64,000 nucleotides of DNA from NCBI GenBank assembly GCA_015179125.1, contig WHVA01000551.1:1-64000 (forward strand), written 5' to 3'. Position numbers and translations under genes: made by a program. How positions within the stretch are numbered: position 1 is the stretch's first letter; every line of letters begins with the position of its first letter. The notes under the pieces are model-generated. The model saw nothing but the letters and a program-made list of their open reading frames with translations, was not told the DNA's origin and made no database searches. Source of the stretch: Gautieria morchelliformis (Eukaryota; Basidiomycota; Agaricomycetes; Gomphales; Gomphaceae). Shown one piece after another: positions 23,441 to 36,563 of this stretch.

Positions 23441-23587
23441 TACATAGTAATTATCGTGATACTACAAGTAGATGTGAATACCGAAAGGCACGGATGCTGC
23501 ATCGCGTTGAATACAGTGGGCCATTGATTGCAAGGCGTGTGACCGATCGGGACACTGCTAGTGAGGGAACTTGCATAAGCAGCCGAC

Positions 23588-24351
23588 ATGACACGGTCAG
23601 ACGTATATTTGCCTGGTCAACCAATCTTCGAGTCCACGCCCTCAGTTAGTCCTGGCACTGGAACATATACTAGAGATCGTCTTGTTCGTGCAAGTTTGGT
23701 GGGACCTGTGGATGACCAGGTATGAGTGTGCCGATGTGCCAACCGTTGAAGAGGCTCATTGGCAACAAGACAAAGTCTATTATTCAATCTCGTGCACTTC
23801 CTCCCTCGCCATCTTCTCTCGTCATCGGGCATGTTATCCGCCTCTCCCCTCTGCAAGCTACAATATCTATAAGTGTTGTGGACGGTTTGGCATTGCCGCC
23901 TGGGGAAGATGTGCGTGGTTGTTGTCCCACTCCTGTGTCATTGTCGTGGAGCAAGCCTGGGTTTAGTTTACTGGCGTCATTCGTGTTCAAGATGTCCGAG
24001 CGACAGAAAAAGACAAGGTCAAGATAGGCGACTGCTTTCGGGGCGGCGACGTGGTTCGCGGTCTTGTGGTGAGTCTGCTCATAAACAACGTACTATTGCC
24101 AACGCATAGACACCAGATATCTCTCGGGGATGCACGAAGCTACTATATCACTACTGCCAGAAATGATCTTGGTGTAATTTTCGCCGAGAGCGAGGCAGGT
24201 AAGCATCACATAAACATCAAACTTTACACTCTTCGTGATTCTCGCCTTCGGTACAGGCGCGGTCATGGTGCCAATTTCTTGGCAGGAGATGCGCTGTCCA
24301 AAGACCGGGAGCATTGAAAAACGGAAATGCGCCAAACCTGACGGGCTATAG
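23588..24351 (+). CDS. csl4: Exosome complex component CSL4
   Basis: CSL4 is a cap subunit of the RNA exosome that holds an S1 domain and a zinc-ribbon-like tail. The N-terminal domain begins MTRSDVYLPGQPIF with GTYTRDRLVRASLVG. The S1 region runs through GHVIRLSPLQATISISVV, FTGVIRVQDVRATEKDKVKI and CFRGGDVVRG. The tail has ISLGDARSYYITTARNDLG and ISWQEMRCPKTGSIEKRK, a strongly conserved CSL4 end. Four short introns fit GT-AG rules. The gene lies 147 bp downstream of TOM40 on the same strand. Confidence 0.93.
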
Positions 24352-25476
24352 GCTCCCGTAAAAAATGAGGCTCTCTCTGAACAGTACGCACGTGCTTCCG
24401 CCACCCTCATGTGACGGTGGCGACTATCGTTTGCACGTCCTTTTCATGTTGAGTACGTACGTGTCTGCGCCTTTGAGCTTAAGCTCGTTCTATCCAGGTG
24501 TTCAAATAAATCATCCCCCACTTTTATTGACAGCACTGACCGATTGCTGCTCGCACCACGACACAGTCTACAGCTTCAAAGTATCCATTGATCGACACCG
24601 TATACTATCATGTTCACGAGTTGGGATACGGTTTGTTCTACGCTATGTTAGCGTAACACCCTTCACTTGAGCAAAACGCATTACAATGCGCGGATGGCGT
24701 TCTGGATGATGGCTCTGGAGGCGGATGTCGATGTACCGCTGTGCATGGGGTGCGTGAAGCGGTGGTTGATGATGGAGCCATACGCCTGTGACTGCGAGGT
24801 TGGAGATTGCATGGATGCCTTAATTGCCGCATGATCTCGCATGCGTCGGCTGCATGCATCTTCTGTGTGAACCTGTGAGTCGTTTGTGTCATGGTGTCGT
24901 CTTCCGGTCAGCGGAGAGGCTTCTTCAGCTCGGCACTCGACAGGTCCATATAGCGGACCTTTGCCCCATATTGCGCACGAAACCCGCAGACACAAGCCCT
25001 AAATCTTTCACCCACAATGGGCTGGATGTCTCAGCAGATGACCCGATGGACTCCCCTCCCCACCTTCAGAGTATTGGAACACCATGGTGTCCAACACAAG
25101 TGCGCGTACTTCAAGGCTACTCCATGGTGGGCCTGAGCCGGCATAGCGAAATCGTCGATCTACGACCTCTACATGTGAACTGAAAAGCAAGTACACACAA
25201 TTGATGACGTCCCCGGATCAAGTACATCCATGAAAATGGCACTGGGATCTGTGCGCTGCATCCTTTAAAATAGCCAGACAACCTTTCTTCCTCCTAACAG
25301 CGACTAGTGAAGTTTCGCAGTTCAACTTCGGACAACCCGCGGTCCACCGCTCATCAAGTATGAGGACTGTAACCATAAGCATAAGCCGGGCGCGAGTAAA
25401 CGTTAGCAGTTGTGTCTTATATGTCCTATCTGCGCGCGCACTGGCAGTTCGAGCGGAGTTCAAGTAGCATTAGTCT
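24352..25476. other. Gap with only weak coding signals
   Basis: No gene is firmly supported. On the minus strand about 24681-25125 there are overlapping open blocks, the last ending IINHRFTHPMHSGTSTSAS, that could be exons of a small protein with stop near 24681. I recognise no family and codon use is not convincing. Confidence 0.3.
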
Positions 25477-26515
25477 ATGTCTCCCGTGACGGACTCTCCT
25501 TTACTCTCGGTTCAAAATCTCTGGTGTTCCAGATCCAAAGATCAACATATCCTCTCGAATGTCTCGTTCGACGTGTTCGCCGGCAACACTTTAGTATTGA
25601 CGGGAAGGAGTGGTTCAGGGTTGGTAATCTTTACCAGTACCGTGACTAAAGCGTACTAGTTGTCAGAGTAGAAAGACGACGCTGCTCAAATGCCTGTCGC
25701 ATCTCAACATTTACCAAGGAGACATACTTCTACACGGACGGTACGTCACTTCGTGTCCCAGACATTTGATCCCTCTCACCAGACGCTTCAAGGAAGCCGA
25801 CGCAATATGGTGAGCACAGTGGACTCTCTATTATCAGGCCTCATTGTTCGCTGTAGGTGTTCCCTTGTACCGCACGCTCGTTCAATATGTACCGCAGCGC
25901 CCATCGTTACTTCCAGGCACGCCGCGCGACTTTGTTAATTCTGTCTCAGTCTTCTCATCGCGAAAGCCCACCAAACGTCAAAGCAAGGATTTACCCGTTC
26001 CTGGGGATAGCCTAGGCTCGCTTCACTCTCTTGCTAATGCCAATGGAAATGGAATCAATCCGGGGGCATTGTTTGCTCCCATGAAAATTTCGGAACAGTG
26101 GGGTGTGGATGAAGACCTTTGGGACCGTCCTTGGTCGAAATTGAGCGGGGGAGAATCGCAGAGGATTGCGTTAGCAATCGCTGTAGGCATCCCAGGTGCC
26201 GAGATTCTGCTTTTGGACGGTCTATTTTTCCCTACTGTCCATGTGTTCCTGTTCTTATGCATGTGTGCGACAGAACCGACATCTGCTTTGGACGCAGAAA
26301 CCACGGCGCTTGTGGAAAGGTCTCTACAGAGTATCATAAAAGACGAAGCTTCCACGGTCAAGGCAATCATTTGGATCACACATTCAGAAGAGCAGGGCCG
26401 GAGAGTCGGAACTCGTTTTTTGAGTTTAGAGGCCGGTGGTTGTTTGGAAACCATGGAGATGGGGCTTTCGCAGAGTCGTATTTCCAGAAATCCGAGTCCA
26501 GGCTTGCACGTATGA
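25477..26515 (+). CDS. Single-domain ABC ATPase (FetA/STAR1-like)
   Basis: The protein is one nucleotide-binding domain with no membrane segments. It has an N-terminal strand (PLLSVQNLWCSRSKDQHIL), Walker A GRSGSGKTT (split by an intron after GSG), Q-loop QYVPQRPSLLPGTP, the signature LSGGESQRIALA, Walker B AEILLLD-EPTSALDAET (split by an intron) and an H-loop in IWITHSEEQ. The short form and QRPSLLPGTP are typical of ATPases that pair with UPF0014-type membrane proteins (bacterial FetA/YbbL, plant STAR1). No membrane partner is next to it here. The substrate is unknown. It is convergent with ALG13 at 146 bp. Confidence 0.82.
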
Positions 26516-26661
26516 TGAGTTCCGCTTCATAGGTGCATCGAATCATACGGTATATACCAAGGATAGCGAAATACATAGTTGCCATAAGGATTGCAATGAT
26601 CCTAGTTGTGAGCAGGACAGTCAGGAGACTCGTGTTCCTCGGCTGGTACTAGGGCTACTCA

Positions 26662-27271
26662 TTATGTCTCAAAACCCATCTCCTCGTCTAATAGCAATCT
26701 GAACTTGGACCCATCAAATTCAGGAAACCGGAGTACTTTTTCTGGATTGAACTTTGAGATTGTGCAGGCCAAATCGCTGTCACAGAAATAGGGATTTGAT
26801 GTTGTGAGGCACCGCACAACGAGCGACATCACGTACGAAACACTCGAGGTGGCCAAATATCCACGTTGTTCTAATGATTCGGCCAGCTCTCTCTGGTGGT
26901 TATGTAGCAGGGTAGGGTTTGGGACTGCAATGAGCGGCTTATGAAGCCGCAGTGCATCCAATATCGAACCAGAACCTGAATGAGGGTTTAGCCTGTCCTG
27001 TTGGCAAACGGAAGCAGAGCGCACCAGCATGGCTTATAACTAGGTCTGATACCTCAAGGTCATTCTTGAGCGAAGGCTTGAGCTTCCATAGTTGAATAGT
27101 CAGATCCCCACGTTTTTCATGTAATTTGTGGAAACGTTCGCTGGGTCCGACTTGAACCACAAGCTGGTCATATCCCTTCTCCAAAAGCGCCAACCTTACG
27201 CTGTCAGAGAGAACGGCTTCGACGAGCAAGTCAAATGGCGTCGTGGCTCCTACAGTCACAAAGACACGCAT
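26662..27271 (-). CDS. alg13: UDP-GlcNAc transferase catalytic subunit ALG13
   Basis: ALG13 works with membrane-bound ALG14 at the ER to add the second GlcNAc to dolichol-PP-GlcNAc, an early step of N-glycosylation. The start MRVFVTVGATTPFDLLVEAV carries the GT-B glycine-rich nucleotide-binding start. VSDLVISHAG and GSGSILDALRLHKPLIAVPN contain the family donor-site motif, and LLHNHQRELAESLEQRGYL is the conserved helix. At least two introns are present. Length (about 180 residues) matches fungal ALG13. Its start codon is only 51 bp from the divergent P5C reductase gene. Confidence 0.94.
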
Positions 27272-27322
27272 CTTCGACAAGCGACGCGCCTATAAATAAT
27301 ATTCCGGCCTTAGAACCATCCA

Positions 27323-28504
27323 ATGGGTTACACACTTTGCGTGTTGGGTATGTATATACCTCGACATTTTACTCAAACCCTGGGCTGATCTTACTCCTAG
27401 GATGCGGCACTATGGGAGTTGCAGTGCTTTCTGGCACTCTAGCTAGCTTGGAATCACGTCAAAAATTGGAGGATCATACCTCTGGGACCACCCTTATACG
27501 AAGCTCAGATTCGACAATGCCATCTCGGTTCCTTGCATGCGTAAACAGGGAAGAGAGCATCAAGAGGGTTCAATCACAGTTTCGCCCCCTGGGTGTGCTC
27601 GGCGAAGCTGTCGAAGTTTCGGCAAAGAAAAACGTAGAGGCGGTTAGGCAGGCCGATGTCGTGCTGCTAAGGTAGATTATGCCTTTGAAATATCCGTCTA
27701 CCAGTGTTAATGGAACTTCAGCTGCAAACCACAGCAGGCCGTCTATATTCTCGGCGAAGATGGAATGAAAGAGGCCTTAGAGGGCAAGCTGCTTATCAGC
27801 ATGCTTGCCGGTGTGACTATTGCTCAGACAGAGGCCCTCGTCTGTTCATCGACGAAAGTTATTCGTGCCATGCCCAACACGCCTTGCCAAGTGAGCTCTA
27901 CTGTAGACGTTTGAATTCACTGCTAAGGAAAACAAAGATTCTGGAAGGCATGACTGTAGTATCCCCTATTCCTGTTTCCCCTGATGTTGAGCGTGATCGT
28001 GGCATCATCATGGCCATTTTTTCTTCCATCGGGCGGTGCACAGTGCTAGAGGAGAAACATTTTAATGCAGCCACAGCTCTCTCTGCCGCCGGGCCTGCCT
28101 TCGCCTGTGTCTTCCTAGAAGCTATGGTTGATGGAGGTGTTATGATGGGCTTGCCTCGACCGGAGGCTCTTGAGCTTGCAGCCCAGAGTACGTTTGATTC
28201 TATGTGTTGATGAACGAATCTGAATGATGCCCTGTTCAAGCTCTACAAGGGGCTGCCAGAATGGCGCTCCAGCCTGGGGCTCACCCAGCTAAGATAAAGG
28301 ACGCAGTCACCAGTATGTGTTTATTCCCCATTGACCCCCTCGGGTCCTATATCTTAGATCTTTGTGTCAGCGCCTGGCGGTTGTACGATTGCTGGACTCC
28401 TCGCGCTTGAGGATGGCAGAGTACGCTCGACGATCGCGCGAACAATCCAGGTGGCTTCAGAACGAGCTAGCGAGTTGGGTCAAGTGTCCAACCTAAAACA
28501 ATAG
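27323..28504 (+). CDS. pro3: Pyrroline-5-carboxylate reductase
   Basis: This enzyme makes the last step of proline synthesis, reducing pyrroline-5-carboxylate with NAD(P)H. The Rossmann start is split by an intron: MGYTLCVLG then CGTMGVAVLSG. Then come SCKPQQAVYIL, LISMLAGVTIAQTEALV, RAMPNTPCQ, EGMTVVSPIPVSPDV, the dimer-domain block LSAAGPAFACVFLEAMVDGGV and SAPGGCTIAGLLALEDG. It has about six introns, each near 50 nt. The stop is TAG at 28502-28504. An insert after SGTLAS (about 30 residues) is longer than in many homologues but is common in basidiomycetes. Confidence 0.94.
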
Positions 28505-29296
28505 ACCCCAGCGGCTGATCCTGCCAAGTATTGTAAAAGTAACGTTATATCTTGAGCATTATGCCGGAGTAAATAAAACGATCGTCACAATCGTTATTCG
28601 CAATAGTAGCTAGTTACAGTGTACAGTGTTTATAAAACAACAGCATCATCAGGTAAAGAGAAGTGTTTCCCATAACGCTGGTCGAACTCTCCCCTTTGCA
28701 GAGTCGCACCAGTGCAGGGCAGTGACGCTGTTACGCAGTCAGCACCGTTGCTATTGCTCCCATAAAATGAAGGCGCCGCGTAAGAATCAGCGAGCGACGC
28801 CCAGAGTGTGAGGGAGCGGGGTGTTCTAACATAGAAGTTTCGTAGGATGGTGAAAATAATTCCCTGTCGAAGTAGAGTCTGGGACTGTGTGAATATGGCA
28901 CAAGCAGAGGTAGAGAATAACTCACAATATACAAATAGTAAACTCGAGTGAAAAATAAAATAAAATAAAATTGGCAGAGCAAAATGTTACCCACGTGTGA
29001 ATCCTCTTCCTGTGAAGACGCAACCAGTGAAGGTGCGTCTATGCGGAGGAACAGGGCAAAATAGCGTCGGGACGATTTACTATTGCTCATGAAATGAGCG
29101 CTCCACCGTAGATAGGGCGGCGGAGCGCTAAAGTGACAGAGCTAAGTGTGAAGGAGTACATAACTATATATTCCTATTCGCAGTGAAGCTGGGAGAGTGG
29201 AATGGAATAGTGCAAGTAATATACATCTAAACATTGCTGGAGGAATGAGTCGAAATACGGGAACAAGAGTTGGATACGCACATAACTCCATACAAA
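28505..29296. other. Gap between convergent genes
   Basis: No recognised gene. A minus-strand ORF of 119 codons (28731-29090) starts MSNSKSSRRYFALFLRID and could be the first exon of a small protein, but nothing supports it further. The TATTTTATTTTATTTTA-like stretch near 28955-28970 is low-complexity. Confidence 0.35.
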
Positions 29297-30938
<1,642 letters not shown>

Positions 30939-31075
30939 GGTTGAGGAAGAGTGACGCGTCAGTAAGGCGCGTTTGCACCTATTTGGCTCCGAGCTTGGAG
31001 TATAAAAATAAAAATTCTAAAGCAACATCACCGAGATAGGTAGAAGAGTTATGTACGTGTTCGTTATTATGATTA

Positions 31076-32366
31076 TTATGATGGTCTATTTTCTTTATCC
31101 TCGTCTTCTAGTACATTATCATCCAAAACCATTCCTTCCACCTCAGCGTCCTCAGCTTGTCGCGCGTCTACTGTCTCATGTGCATCTCGCACGACCTGCT
31201 CTGATTCCGGACCTGGACTAGTAGACTTGACAAATCTCTCATTCAAAGGAGTAGGTGGTCCCGCACTTGCCACGGTTGTTAACGGAGTGGGATGGTTAGC
31301 GAGATGTCCTGGCATAGGGTCGTCAAGCTCATCGACTAGCCCAATGCCTTGATGGGTTGTCGACAAATCAATGGCAGGCCGTTCGAGATCGTCATGGCTC
31401 CCTGATGGACGCCTCGTCGCGGCAAGCTCAAATGGTGATGGCGATCTTGAACGGCGTGCGTCGTCGTGCAAGAAAGGTATGGGACTGAACACTGGTGTCA
31501 TGGCAAGCCGTAAAGATTCGTTGTCGCCAAATGATGCACCCATTTCAACGTCTCCAGTGTCGACTTCAGATGGATACATGTCCCTTGTCGAAGTGACAAG
31601 AATCGTTCTCTCCACAGCTCGCAGGTATTTTCCAATAGCTTTGTAGTGTATCCTTGGCTCGACACAAAGTTCACAAAGACGCTGGATGGTAAACGGAGGG
31701 TCACTATAGCTACGCATAAGCGTGTGAAGGTGCCGGAGTGACAGGACACATGCCTGTCGAAGTCTTCCAATTGTTCGAAAATCTTACTCTGGAAATCACC
31801 AGCCTCTTGTTCGTCCATGTCGCTGTTAAAAATTCGTACGGGGCCATCTTTTCTTCTCTCTCGCTTTGGAAATGGTGGAATGACCAGGCCTTGATGAACA
31901 GGCGAAGGTGGAAATGTTGGGGGCGATGAAGGCGGAAGCGACATAGGTGATGAGTGAGGCATCGGCTCGGGTGTTTTTTTGAAGTTGGTTTCTGTCGGCG
32001 CATCCCAGTCCCCTGATAAATATCGGCGGACGTTCTGTTGTATCCCAATCCACGACGCCTGAGGACGTAATACCGTCAAGATCAAACAGTCTGGGCTCAC
32101 GTTGTTAACTTTGTACTTGACCATCTCGCGAAGACGTATCCATTCGGTCCTACACCGCTGTTGACATCATTGCTTAACTTCGGACATCTCGAAAGGTATA
32201 CGTACTCGACAATGTCTGTCTGCGCGATTTCACGAAGCACCGCCTCATACTCTTGATGGACGGAATGGTGATAAGCAATGGAGAAACATTCATACGATGT
32301 GGTGAATTTACCTGGCTTCCATTCAAATGGCCCAACGACATCTGCTGTACCATTTGCAGCGTCCAT
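31076..32366 (-). CDS. PPP4R2: Protein phosphatase 4 regulatory subunit 2
   Basis: PPP4R2 binds the PP4 catalytic subunit and helps direct it to DNA-damage and centrosome substrates. The core has WKPGKFTTSYECFSIAYHH, a stretch with MVKYKVNNV, and the family mark PPFTIQRLCELCVEPRIHY followed by KAIGKYLRAVERTILVTST. The C-terminal third is acidic and Ser/Pro-rich, ending VLEDEDKENRPS, as in other members. Two or three introns interrupt it. It is divergent from the nucleoside hydrolase gene (256 bp between starts). Confidence 0.88.
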
Positions 32367-32622
32367 GTTAGGACGATAGTTGTGTAACTTACATAATCAA
32401 CCTGCTCCTCTGTCTGAACACTCGAGAACAGTGTCTTGCAATTGAAATCACAAGTATGGTATTACTTATACTCTATGTTTGATATATAATGGCTCTTCGT
32501 TGTGTCAACAGCGCCAGCATTACAGTAGGGCAGTTGGACAAGTAAGTTTCGCTAGAGTCAGCTAATCCATGAGACAGATAAAATGATGGCGTTGAATATC
32601 TGGTCACTCTAGGAATTACATT

Positions 32623-33969
32623 ATGGAGAGAATCATTTGGCTCGATGCCGATCCAGTACGATATTTCCGTGCTACGTGATTGCTCCTTTAGAACAAGCAG
32701 GAAACCTAAGGGTCACGACGATGCAATAGCAATTCTCTTGGCGCTCAACTGCCCTCAAGTTAAGCTGCTGGGCATCTCGACAGTAAGAGAGTTAATCGTC
32801 TCAACAATGATTGGAATGTCATAGTGAGAGCGTATACCCGCACAGGTTCATGGTAATGCATCCCCGCACGATACGTGGAAGAACGCAGTCAGACTTTTGT
32901 ATGCATTTGGTGCGCCAATGCAGGGCCCACATGCCTACGCTGGTGCCACCAAGCCCTTGATACGGGAAGCGAAACAGGATCCCGAAATTCATGGCGCAGA
33001 CGGGCTTGGTGGGGTAGAAGGTCTGCCTGAATTCACAGATCCCCTCGTACAGGCCAGGCTTCAGCAGAGTGGAAACACTAGAGCCATAGAGGCAATGGCG
33101 AAGGCCATCCAAGAGATGTGGAATGGAGGACGTGGTCAACGTACGACATTGGTCACCACAGGTCCTCAAACCAACCTTGCATTATTCCTCAGTCTATACA
33201 CGGATCTAGAACCTGCAATTGAAGAAATCATATTCATGGGCGGGGGGTTAGGCCTTGGTAACAGAAGTGCCGTCGCCGGTAGGGCTCCATTTCCTAAGCA
33301 GATCAGGAATATTGATCGCATTTTCAGAGTATAACATTTTGTGTGATCGTAAGTTTCGTTCTATTGTCTTCTGCCGCAAATACGCCTAGTTGATGCACAC
33401 AAAGCTGAGGCATCTCAGATAGTTCTGAACTTTCCTGTCAGAAAGGTTATGATACCTATAAACGTCACTCACCAAGCTATACTTACTCGGTCTATCCATG
33501 CCCGCCTCCTTTCACCTCACGCCCAGCATTTCAGGCCTTCTGATCTAGTTCCCCAACCCCTCACGCCCCTTCGGCACACATTATCCACCTTGCTTACTTA
33601 CTTTGCCGAAGCCTATAAGTCAACATTTGGATTTGAGGACGGCCCACCACTACACGACGCCCTTACTATCGCATATATTGCACGCCCGGAGCTCTTTCGG
33701 TGCCAGCGATATAGAGTTGACGTCGAGCTTGCTGGTCTTCGCACTGCGGGCGAGACAGTAGTAGATGTTTGGAATTATGGTTCGTATGACGGCTCTTGGG
33801 GACGACTTGGACAGAATTGTCTCGTCGCTATGTCAATAGATGTATGTCCATGTTCTTGTTCTGCCAAACCGGTGCACTGACTGCGCTCTTCTAGGTTCCT
33901 GGCTTCTTTGATTTATTGCTGGAGGCCGTTAGGATATGCGATCAGATAAGCCCTTTGAATGCCAAGTAA
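32623..33969 (+). CDS. Inosine-uridine preferring nucleoside hydrolase
   Basis: This enzyme splits the N-glycosidic bond of nucleosides to release bases for salvage. The DxDxxxDD calcium motif is rebuilt across the first intron: WLDADP then GHDDAIAILLAL. Next come VHGNASPHDTWKNAVRLL, TTLVTTGPQTNLALFL, the metal/substrate block EEIIFMGGG, EYNILCD and, near the end, FEDGPPLHDALTIAYI with the catalytic-region His. There are five introns; the exon between the third and fourth is only about 21 nt (TATAACATTTTGTGTGAT region). Length is about 370 residues. Confidence 0.93.
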
Positions 33970-34129
33970 TGTTAAACTTTAATAGGCCAAAGGGCTGAAG
34001 AAGGAATCTGGCAATACTAAACATGTCTGTTATCAGTGTATAGGTCGGACCTGCCTGTCATCTAGTACAAATGTATCCTTGAACCTGCTTTGAATATCTA
34101 TCGCGGCGTCTCCACCTGTCTCCAGCGTT

Positions 34130-34721
34130 TTAATTCTCTCTGGAGTTGTAGCCGCATTTTACACAACTGTGTAACTAAATTTAGCTTCCCAATTTGTGTG
34201 CGCAAAGGATGCATAGCTACAGGTAAACTAAATAATACTAGTCAGTTGACGAATCAATAAGAGAGTAATGATACTCACAGGTGGTCATCGGTTCATCTGC
34301 TGACCGTATCTGAAGCTGTCTGTAGTACGCGCGAGTGGAATCACATTTGTCGCATTGCTCTGAAAAGGTTTACTAACCGCCGAGCAAATTGCGCGAAATA
34401 ATGAACATACTTTCTGCCCGATCGGCGTCTTTCCACATCTCTTCTTCTCCTAGAACGTCGTCCAATTCCTTGCGTTTCAGGCGAGTGCGAGAGGTCATCT
34501 GTAATGGGGCTGAACTTAGAGATACAAAACCGCCAACAGATTGAACGTGTCGACCTGTTTCGATATCGGAAACTCATATGGACATGTATTGCCTGGCAGG
34601 CCCATTTATTGTAGCCAGTGTCACTAAATCCACAGAGATCTGTACTCCTCAAAGTAAACGATCAACGGGATTCTTGCCTTGATATAACCAAAATATTCGC
34701 GCAGGTTGGGCAGAAAAGCAT
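34130..34721 (-). CDS. rpc11: RNA polymerase III subunit RPC11 (frame-disrupted)
   Basis: RPC11 supplies the RNA-cleavage and termination function of Pol III through two zinc ribbons. The first exon gives MLFCPTCANILVIS, joined by a GC-AG intron (34624-34677) to DTGYNKWACQ. A shift of five extra bases near 34590 is needed to reach TCPYEFPISKQ. Then TSRTRLKRKELDDVLGEEEM and the second ribbon CDKC-AYYRQLQIRSADEPMTT, with the RSADE hairpin that RPC11 and TFIIS use for cleavage. In the last exon a single extra T near 34158 precedes CVKCGYNSREN-stop (TAA 34130-34132). As assembled the protein is broken twice. Pol III needs this subunit, so an assembly error, or another intact copy, is likely. Confidence 0.82.
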
Positions 34722-35043
34722 TCGACAAGAATACTTATGCACGGCGTTACATAATAAGTGCTATTGATCCGGTCTTGGTCTAACTGCCCGAAGCTTGCGG
34801 CCTCAGGCCTTTGTTGCTGTATAATCTATTGCGCTTAGAGCTGGTAAGGATCATGAGTTCGCTGAGACTACCCTATGCTTGTGAAGAAGAATTAATCATT
34901 GGGTACATTGGGACCTCGAGACGTCTAGTCAAACTCGGTTCATTTGAGGTTATTCCCGTGAAGAGTCGAATATATTCGTCTGAGTGGGGATGGTGTTAAG
35001 CCCAAGGAGTCAAGTGAGCAGAGACTGATGTACAAGCAGCTCC
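34722..35043. other. Short gap without a gene
   Basis: Only a 62-codon plus-strand ORF (34811-34999) is present, with no recognisable features. The stretch probably holds the RPC11 promoter and the 3' untranslated region of the next gene. Confidence 0.4.
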
Positions 35044-35640
35044 TCAACCACTTGTATAGTCTTGCTTTATTTTCTCTAACAACCTGCCCATCTTCAGCCG
35101 CATATTAGGCTGCCTCCCTTTCCCTCCGATAGAGCCTTTCTCCCTTCGACCAGGCTGCTCTCCTGGGTGTGGCCGCGATCTCAGCCTGTCATGGTTCGTT
35201 CTCGAAGATTGGTCGGACATGCGACGCGACTTTTCCATATGAGATGAAGGAAGGGATCTTAACTTGGTTCGTCCCTTCGGACCTGAGGGGTGTTCCGCTA
35301 ACGCTCTCGTCCCTGGAGACGTTGTGTGCTCCACTTCCATCTCGTTCGAAGACTCTTCACCCCTCTTTTCTGTGGAGTGAATACGTTCCTCTTCCAGGTG
35401 GTTGCCTCCCGCTTGCATACCAAACCCTTGTTCTTGCTTCTGACGCCGCCATAGACTCTTTATTTTCTTCTTCTCCACCCAATCCCTTTTCAACTTTTTA
35501 GCTGTGGCCGATCGAATTAACCTGGCAGTTTATGATCGTCAACGTGGTGGAGAGTCACCTCTTTCGGCGGGCAGATGTTGAAAACTAGGTGGTCCTTTCC
35601 TCTTACGGTATTTGGGGGTGTTATTGGCAGTTGGAGTCAT
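35044..35640 (-). CDS. FYV7-like rRNA-processing protein
   Basis: A small basic protein of two exons. Exon 1 starts MTPTANNTPKYRKRKGPPSF; after one intron (about 35500-35556) the frame continues KKLKRDWVEKKKIKSLWRR. The middle is charged and low in complexity, and the end reads GRQPNMRLKMGRLLEKIKQD. The Lys-rich KxKIKS start and the QPNMRLKM-LLEKIK end resemble fungal FYV7, a nucleolar factor for 35S pre-rRNA processing. The match is from memory of the family and is not strong, so another nucleolar protein is possible. It is divergent from eIF1 (183 bp between starts). Confidence 0.55.
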
Positions 35641-35823
35641 GCTGCAGTGATATCGGCCGAATGCGAAATCAAAGCTTTTAGTGGAACTCCTAGCAACTCA
35701 GACCTCCTTTAGCGCTAAGACTTGTACTAATACGTAACTAACGTCAACTGCTCTTCCCGACCCCTTTCGCCTATCTTGCACTCTAAACCAAGCCCCCACT
35801 CAGACTTGTATCATCCCCATCGC

Positions 35824-36330
35824 ATGAGCGTGCAGAACCTCAACTCTTACGGTTCGTTATCTCTCTTCAGCTCCTAAGTTCCACACGCCTGAGTCCTATC
35901 ATCAGACCCGTTCGCGGATGAAGGCGACCCCCTCGGAGACTCGAACGACGTTGGATCTCAGCAGAATTACATACACATTCGTATTCAGCAGAGAAATGGT
36001 CGCAAGACGCTGACGACGTTGCAAGGCCTGCCAAAGGGTGCGTCTATTGCACCTGCCTATCCTGCTTCCGACTCAGAACATCTTAAATAACTAGAGTACG
36101 ACCCTAAGAAACTCCTGAAGGCATTTAAGAAGGTTTGTCTATCATTTTTCTCATCGTGGCATTCGCTCGTGCTGACATACCACCAGGAATTTGCTTGCAA
36201 CGGCACTCTTGTAGACGACGACGAACTCGGCCAAGTGATCCAACTCCAAGGAGATCAGAGGCTCAAAATATCCACATTCCTCACGGAGGAGGGTATTCCC
36301 AAGAGCACGATCAAGTTGCACGGATTCTAG
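35824..36330 (+). CDS. sui1: Translation initiation factor eIF1 (SUI1)
   Basis: eIF1 sits in the 40S P site and enforces AUG choice during scanning. Four exons give MSVQNLNSYDPFADEGDP, IHIRIQQRNGRKTLTTLQGL, EYDPKKLLKAFKKEFACNGT, LGQVIQLQGDQR and ISTFLTEEGIPKSTIKLHGF. All key SUI1-domain features are present. Introns follow the codons for Tyr (NSY), Lys (LPK) and Lys (FKK). Length is about 112 residues, as expected. Confidence 0.97.
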
Positions 36331-36563
36331 CTTCAACGACGGAGAGGAGTTGAGGGACTGCTGGAGACAATTTCAGGTTGGAACAGCCACCCTCATCGGC
36401 ACACGCACACGCTTTACTTCACCGCGCTTGCATTCTCGTATTGTACGGCCTGTAACTTTCAAGAACCAATTATGAATTTACTTAGAACTCGCATGATCAG
36501 CTAAGATCGGTCAAGGTATCAGGTTACCAGGCAGCATGAAAAGAAAGGAACAACAGTCCTGGT

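Noticed and set aside
26376-26640. Hydrophobic minus-strand ORF (LLTVLLTTRIIAILMATMYF), considered as a membrane partner of the ABC ATPase
   Set aside because: It overlaps the 3' end of the ABC gene on the other strand, is short, and has no UPF0014 motif, so chance is more likely.
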